Below are positions 61,305-64,000 of a stretch of DNA of 64,000 nt, piece by piece. Position 1 is the first letter of the stretch; every line of letters starts with the position of its first letter. Source of the stretch: Caulobacteraceae bacterium (lineage in GTDB: Bacteria > Pseudomonadota > Alphaproteobacteria > Caulobacterales > Caulobacteraceae); assembly GCA_019695035.1 (NCBI GenBank), contig JAIBAU010000015.1:1-64000 (forward strand), in the 5' to 3' direction. A program made the position numbers and the translations under genes. Below the pieces are notes generated by a model. The model was not told the origin of the DNA. It saw only the letters and a program-made list of their open reading frames with translations, and searched no databases.

Positions 61305-61724
61305 GGCCGGCGTCTTGGCGAACCGGGCGCTGGTTCGCTCGTACCCCAGCGCCTCGTAGAATCGGTGCGCGGCCTCGCGACGCAGGTTCGAGGTCACCTC
61401 CACCAGCACGCAGCCCAGCGCGGCGCACTTTTCCTCAACGGCCCGCACCAGCGCCTTGCCGACGCCCCGGCCGCGGCGGTCCGCGGTCACCACCATCATC
61501 GACACCCGCCCCACCGGGCCCGGCCGGTGCAGCACCCGCATCAGGCTCCAGCTGACGCAGCCGATCACCACGCCGTCCTCCTCGGCCACCAGCGTGCCCA
61601 GTCCCATCGCCCGCTGCTCGGCCAGCCGGTCGGCCGCCTCGGCGGCCGAGACCTCATAGCCCAGCTCCCGGATCAGGCCCGACAGGGCCCCGGCGTCGGC
61701 GGCGGAGGCGTCACGGATGAGCAT
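61299..61724 (-). CDS. GNAT-family N-acetyltransferase
   Basis: A 141-residue single-domain acetyltransferase. The acetyl-CoA motif is MVVTADRRGRGVGKALV, followed by RFYEALGYERTSARF. Substrate unknown. The stop overlaps the end of ribF (CTATAG holds both stops). It is inserted between ribF and ileS on the opposite strand, and 214 bp separate it from ileS; that gap should hold promoters for both genes. Confidence 0.9.
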   Translation of the reverse strand: MLIRDASAADAGALSGLIRELGYEVSAAEAADRLAEQRAMGLGTLVAEEDGVVIGCVSWSLMRVLHRPGPVGRVSMMVVTADRRGRGVGKALVRAVEEKCAALGCVLVEVTSNLRREAAHRFYEALGYERTSARFAKTPAL

Positions 61725-61938
61725 GGTCCCTCATTACCCCTCTCACCTGCGGAGCGGGAGGCCCCGCAGCCCCTTCCCCGCCGGGCCCCCATCCGCTACA
61801 TCCACGCCCATGGTCGTTCGGACGTCCAATGTGAAGCGAATTAACCGCCCGGCGTGACGCCGCCGGGGGGTTTGCTCCAGCGCGCGCCGGGTTCGTCTTC
61901 ACCCTTTCCTTCCTACCGAACGCACCTGCGAGACCCCA

Positions 61939-64000
61939 ATGGCCGACGACGCCCAGACGACTGCCCCCCAGGGCCGCGATTACCGCGAGACTGTTTTCCT
62001 CCCCGAGACGCCCTTCCCCATGCGCGCGGGCCTGCCCCAGCGCGAGCCCCAGATCCTGGCGAATTGGGCCGAGCTCGACCTCTTCGAAGCCATCCGTCGG
62101 CAGCGCCAGAAGGACGGACGACCGCTGTTCGTGCTGCACGACGGCCCGCCCTACGCCAACGGCGCCATCCACATCGGCCATGCGCTGAACAAGCTCTTGA
62201 AGGACTTCGTGGTCCGCTCACGCTTTCTGCTGGGCTACGACGTCGACTACATCCCCGGATGGGACTGCCACGGCCTGCCGATCGAGTGGAAGATCGAGGA
62301 GGAGTTCCGCAAACAGGGCCGGCGCAAGGATGAGGTCTCCAAGGCCGAATTCCGCGAGCGCTGTCGCGCCTACGCCGGCGAGTGGATCGGTCTGCAGATG
62401 ACCGAGTTCCAGCGCCTAGGCGTGCTGGGCCGCTGGGACAAACGCTACTCGACCATGGACTTCGCGTCCGAGGCCGCGATCGTGCGCGAGTTCCACAGGA
62501 TCAAGAACACCGGACAGCTGTATCGCGGCTCCAAGCCGGTGATGTGGTCCCCGGTCGAGCGCACCGCGCTGGCGGATGCGGAAATCGAATACCACGACCA
62601 CGTCTCGCCCACGATCTGGGTCAAATTCCCGGTCACGGCCATGACCGACGATCACCCCGACGACCTGCTGGCCTTCCGCCACCAGACGCCCTCGATCGTG
62701 ATCTGGACGACCACGCCCTGGACCATCCCCGCCAACCGGGCGATCAGCTATGGACCCGAGATCGACTACGGCCTCTACGAGGTCGAGGCGATGGAGGAAG
62801 GCCTCGAATTCGAACCCTGGGCGAAGGTCGGCGAGCGCTTCATCGTCGCGGACCGGCTGTCCGACGAGGTCCGGATGGCCGCGAAGGTGGCTCGCTGGAA
62901 GCGGCTGGACGGGGTCAATCCGTCCGGCCTGGTCTGTGCGCACCCGCTGGCTCCGCTGGATCCCGGCTACGGCTTCGCCGTGCCTCTGCTGGCCGGCGAC
63001 CATGTCACCGACGACGCCGGCACCGGCTTCGTGCACACCGCGCCCGGCCACGGCGCCGACGACTTCGAGGTGTGGAAGGCGCACGGCCATCACGAGGTCC
63101 CCGACACCGTCGACCCGGACGGCGCCTACTACGACCATGTGCCCCTGTTCGCGGGCCTGAAGGTGCTGGAGACCGAAGGCAAGAAGATCGGCAAGTTCGG
63201 CCCCGCCAATCCGGCGGTGATCGAGAAGCTGATCGAAGCCGGCGCCCTGCTGGCGCGCGGCCGGCTCGAGCACAGCTATCCGCACAGCTGGCGATCCAAG
63301 GCGCCGGTGATCTTCCGCAATACGCCGCAGTGGTTCGTTCCCATGGACCGGCCGATCCAGGGGTCTGAGAAGACCCTGCGCGAGACCGCCGCCGAGGCGT
63401 TGGCGGAGACCCGGTTCTTCCCCGAGCAGGGCCGCAACCGCATCGGCTCCATGGTCGAGGGCCGTCCCGATTGGCTGATCAGCCGCCAGCGCGCCTGGGG
63501 CACGCCGCTCGCCATGTTCATCGACAAGCAGACCGGCCAGCCGCTGCATGACGAAGCCGTCGACCAGCGCATCGTGGACGCCATCGCGGCGGAGGGCGCG
63601 GACGCCTGGTTCAATCGGCCGGCCGCGGACTTCCTCGGCGCCCTCGACCCGGACCGCTTCGAGAAGGTCGAAGACATCCTGGACGTCTGGTTCGATTCCG
63701 GGGCCACCCACGCCTTCACCCTCGAGAACCGCAACGACTCTCACTGGCCCGCCGACCTCTACCTGGAGGGCGCCGACCAGCATCGGGGCTGGTTCCAGTC
63801 GTCCCTGCTCGAAAGCTGCGGCACCCGCGGCCGCGCGCCCTACAGGGCGTTGGTCACCCATGGCTTCACCATGGACGAGCAGGGCCGCAAGATGTCCAAG
63901 TCGCTCGGCAACACCGTCGAGCCGCAGAAGGTCATCGCCGAGAGCGGGGCCGACATCCTGCGCCTGTGGGTGGCCATGGTCGACTATGAGGACGATCAGC
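61939..64000 (+). CDS. ileS: Isoleucyl-tRNA synthetase (partial, C-terminus beyond the window)
   Basis: Charges tRNA-Ile with isoleucine. The first 687 codons are present. The class I signature HIGH is at residues 78-81 (GAIHIGHALNK) and KMSKS at 651-655 (GRKMSKSLGN). The editing (CP1) domain lies between, with IVIWTTTPWTIPANRA near 254-269 and GTGFVHTAPGHGADDF near 360. The start is ATG 61939 (MADDAQTTAPQGRDY). It runs off the right edge, so the zinc-binding C-terminus is not seen. Confidence 0.98.
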   Translation, partial: MADDAQTTAPQGRDYRETVFLPETPFPMRAGLPQREPQILANWAELDLFEAIRRQRQKDGRPLFVLHDGPPYANGAIHIGHALNKLLKDFVVRSRFLLGYDVDYIPGWDCHGLPIEWKIEEEFRKQGRRKDEVSKAEFRERCRAYAGEWIGLQMTEFQRLGVLGRWDKRYSTMDFASEAAIVREFHRIKNTGQLYRGSKPVMWSPVERTALADAEIEYHDHVSPTIWVKFPVTAMTDDHPDDLLAFRHQTPSIVIWTTTPWTIPANRAISYGPEIDYGLYEVEAMEEGLEFEPWAKVGERFIVADRLSDEVRMAAKVARWKRLDGVNPSGLVCAHPLAPLDPGYGFAVPLLAGDHVTDDAGTGFVHTAPGHGADDFEVWKAHGHHEVPDTVDPDGAYYDHVPLFAGLKVLETEGKKIGKFGPANPAVIEKLIEAGALLARGRLEHSYPHSWRSKAPVIFRNTPQWFVPMDRPIQGSEKTLRETAAEALAETRFFPEQGRNRIGSMVEGRPDWLISRQRAWGTPLAMFIDKQTGQPLHDEAVDQRIVDAIAAEGADAWFNRPAADFLGALDPDRFEKVEDILDVWFDSGATHAFTLENRNDSHWPADLYLEGADQHRGWFQSSLLESCGTRGRAPYRALVTHGFTMDEQGRKMSKSLGNTVEPQKVIAESGADILRLWVAMVDYEDDQ

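Noticed and set aside
1..64000. tRNA genes, CRISPR arrays, insertion sequences, phage genes
   Set aside because: I looked for T-loop-like GTTCGA patterns, regularly spaced repeats and transposase or integrase motifs and saw none. A dedicated scan such as tRNAscan-SE was not possible.
1..64000. A RiPP or defence system built around TldD/TldE
   Set aside because: No precursor peptide, cyclodehydratase, radical SAM or defence-type gene is adjacent to either tldD or pmbA.

Overview
The window is about 64 kb of high-GC, densely packed alphaproteobacterial chromosome. The best guess is a member of the Caulobacteraceae (Caulobacter/Phenylobacterium type), judged from memory of the gene set and not from a search. 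Pointers are: a Caulobacter TipF-like degenerate EAL protein; the pmbA-cysQ-DUF4170 / ABC exporter-DUF374-waaA-lpxK block; xseA followed by DUF2093; an alphaproteobacterial-type glutamate-cysteine ligase; many small stand-alone enzymes with 4-nt overlaps; and a perfect 16-bp parS-type palindrome. No tRNA, rRNA, CRISPR array, insertion sequence or prophage gene was seen. The window is cut at both ends, inside coxB on the left and ileS on the right.

Layout. 1-8.9 kb: cytochrome oxidase subunit II (partial), tldD, a TonB-dependent receptor with two dyads upstream and a strong terminator, then two tandem POT peptide transporters. 8.9-15.2 kb (minus strand): zinc alcohol dehydrogenase, DUF72, a short SEDS (FtsW/RodA)-like membrane protein lacking the catalytic aspartate, GNAT, a small exported protein, glutamate-cysteine ligase, rsmE and a small monooxygenase that seems to start at CTG. 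15.2-22.6 kb (plus): PPK2, YcaQ-type glycosylase, ubiA, RsiV-like lipoprotein, methyltransferase, VOC protein, YkgJ-type Cys cluster protein, gamma-glutamyltranspeptidase. 22.6-31.9 kb: serine beta-lactamase-like hydrolase with a dyad at its 5' end, MmcQ/YjbR, GNAT, a Pro/Ala-rich bitopic protein, DUF885 and M20 peptidases, a BaiN/HI0933-type flavoprotein, an RsuA-type pseudouridine synthase. 32-34.4 kb: two exported proteins of unknown function. 34.5-38.6 kb: ubiD, a membrane protein, M14 carboxypeptidase, then the parS-like site and a palindromic repeat.

38.8-49.3 kb: pmbA/tldE, cysQ, DUF4170, a Cys-based phosphatase, two tiny membrane proteins, a lipid A/Kdo operon (MsbA-like exporter, DUF374 acyltransferase, waaA, lpxK), a metal amidohydrolase and an L,D-transpeptidase. 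49.3-57 kb: purD, xseA, DUF2093, M23 peptidase, single-domain response regulator, LpxL-type acyltransferase, SDR, TipF-like protein. 57-64 kb: two VOC proteins, ada, HAD hydrolase, MaoC hydratase, ribF, GNAT, ileS.

Together these are mostly housekeeping genes with two themes. The first is the cell envelope: Kdo2-lipid A assembly and export, acyltransferases, L,D-transpeptidase and M23 peptidase, and a SEDS-like protein. The second is peptide handling: TldD and TldE, two peptide transporters, GGT, and DUF885, M20, M14 and amidohydrolase peptidases. The most unusual items are the isolated parS-type site, the SEDS-like pseudoenzyme, the unknown exported pair, the microproteins ahead of the lipid A operon, the CTG start, and convergent genes that share their stop codons. 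I found no clear-cut undescribed multi-gene system.
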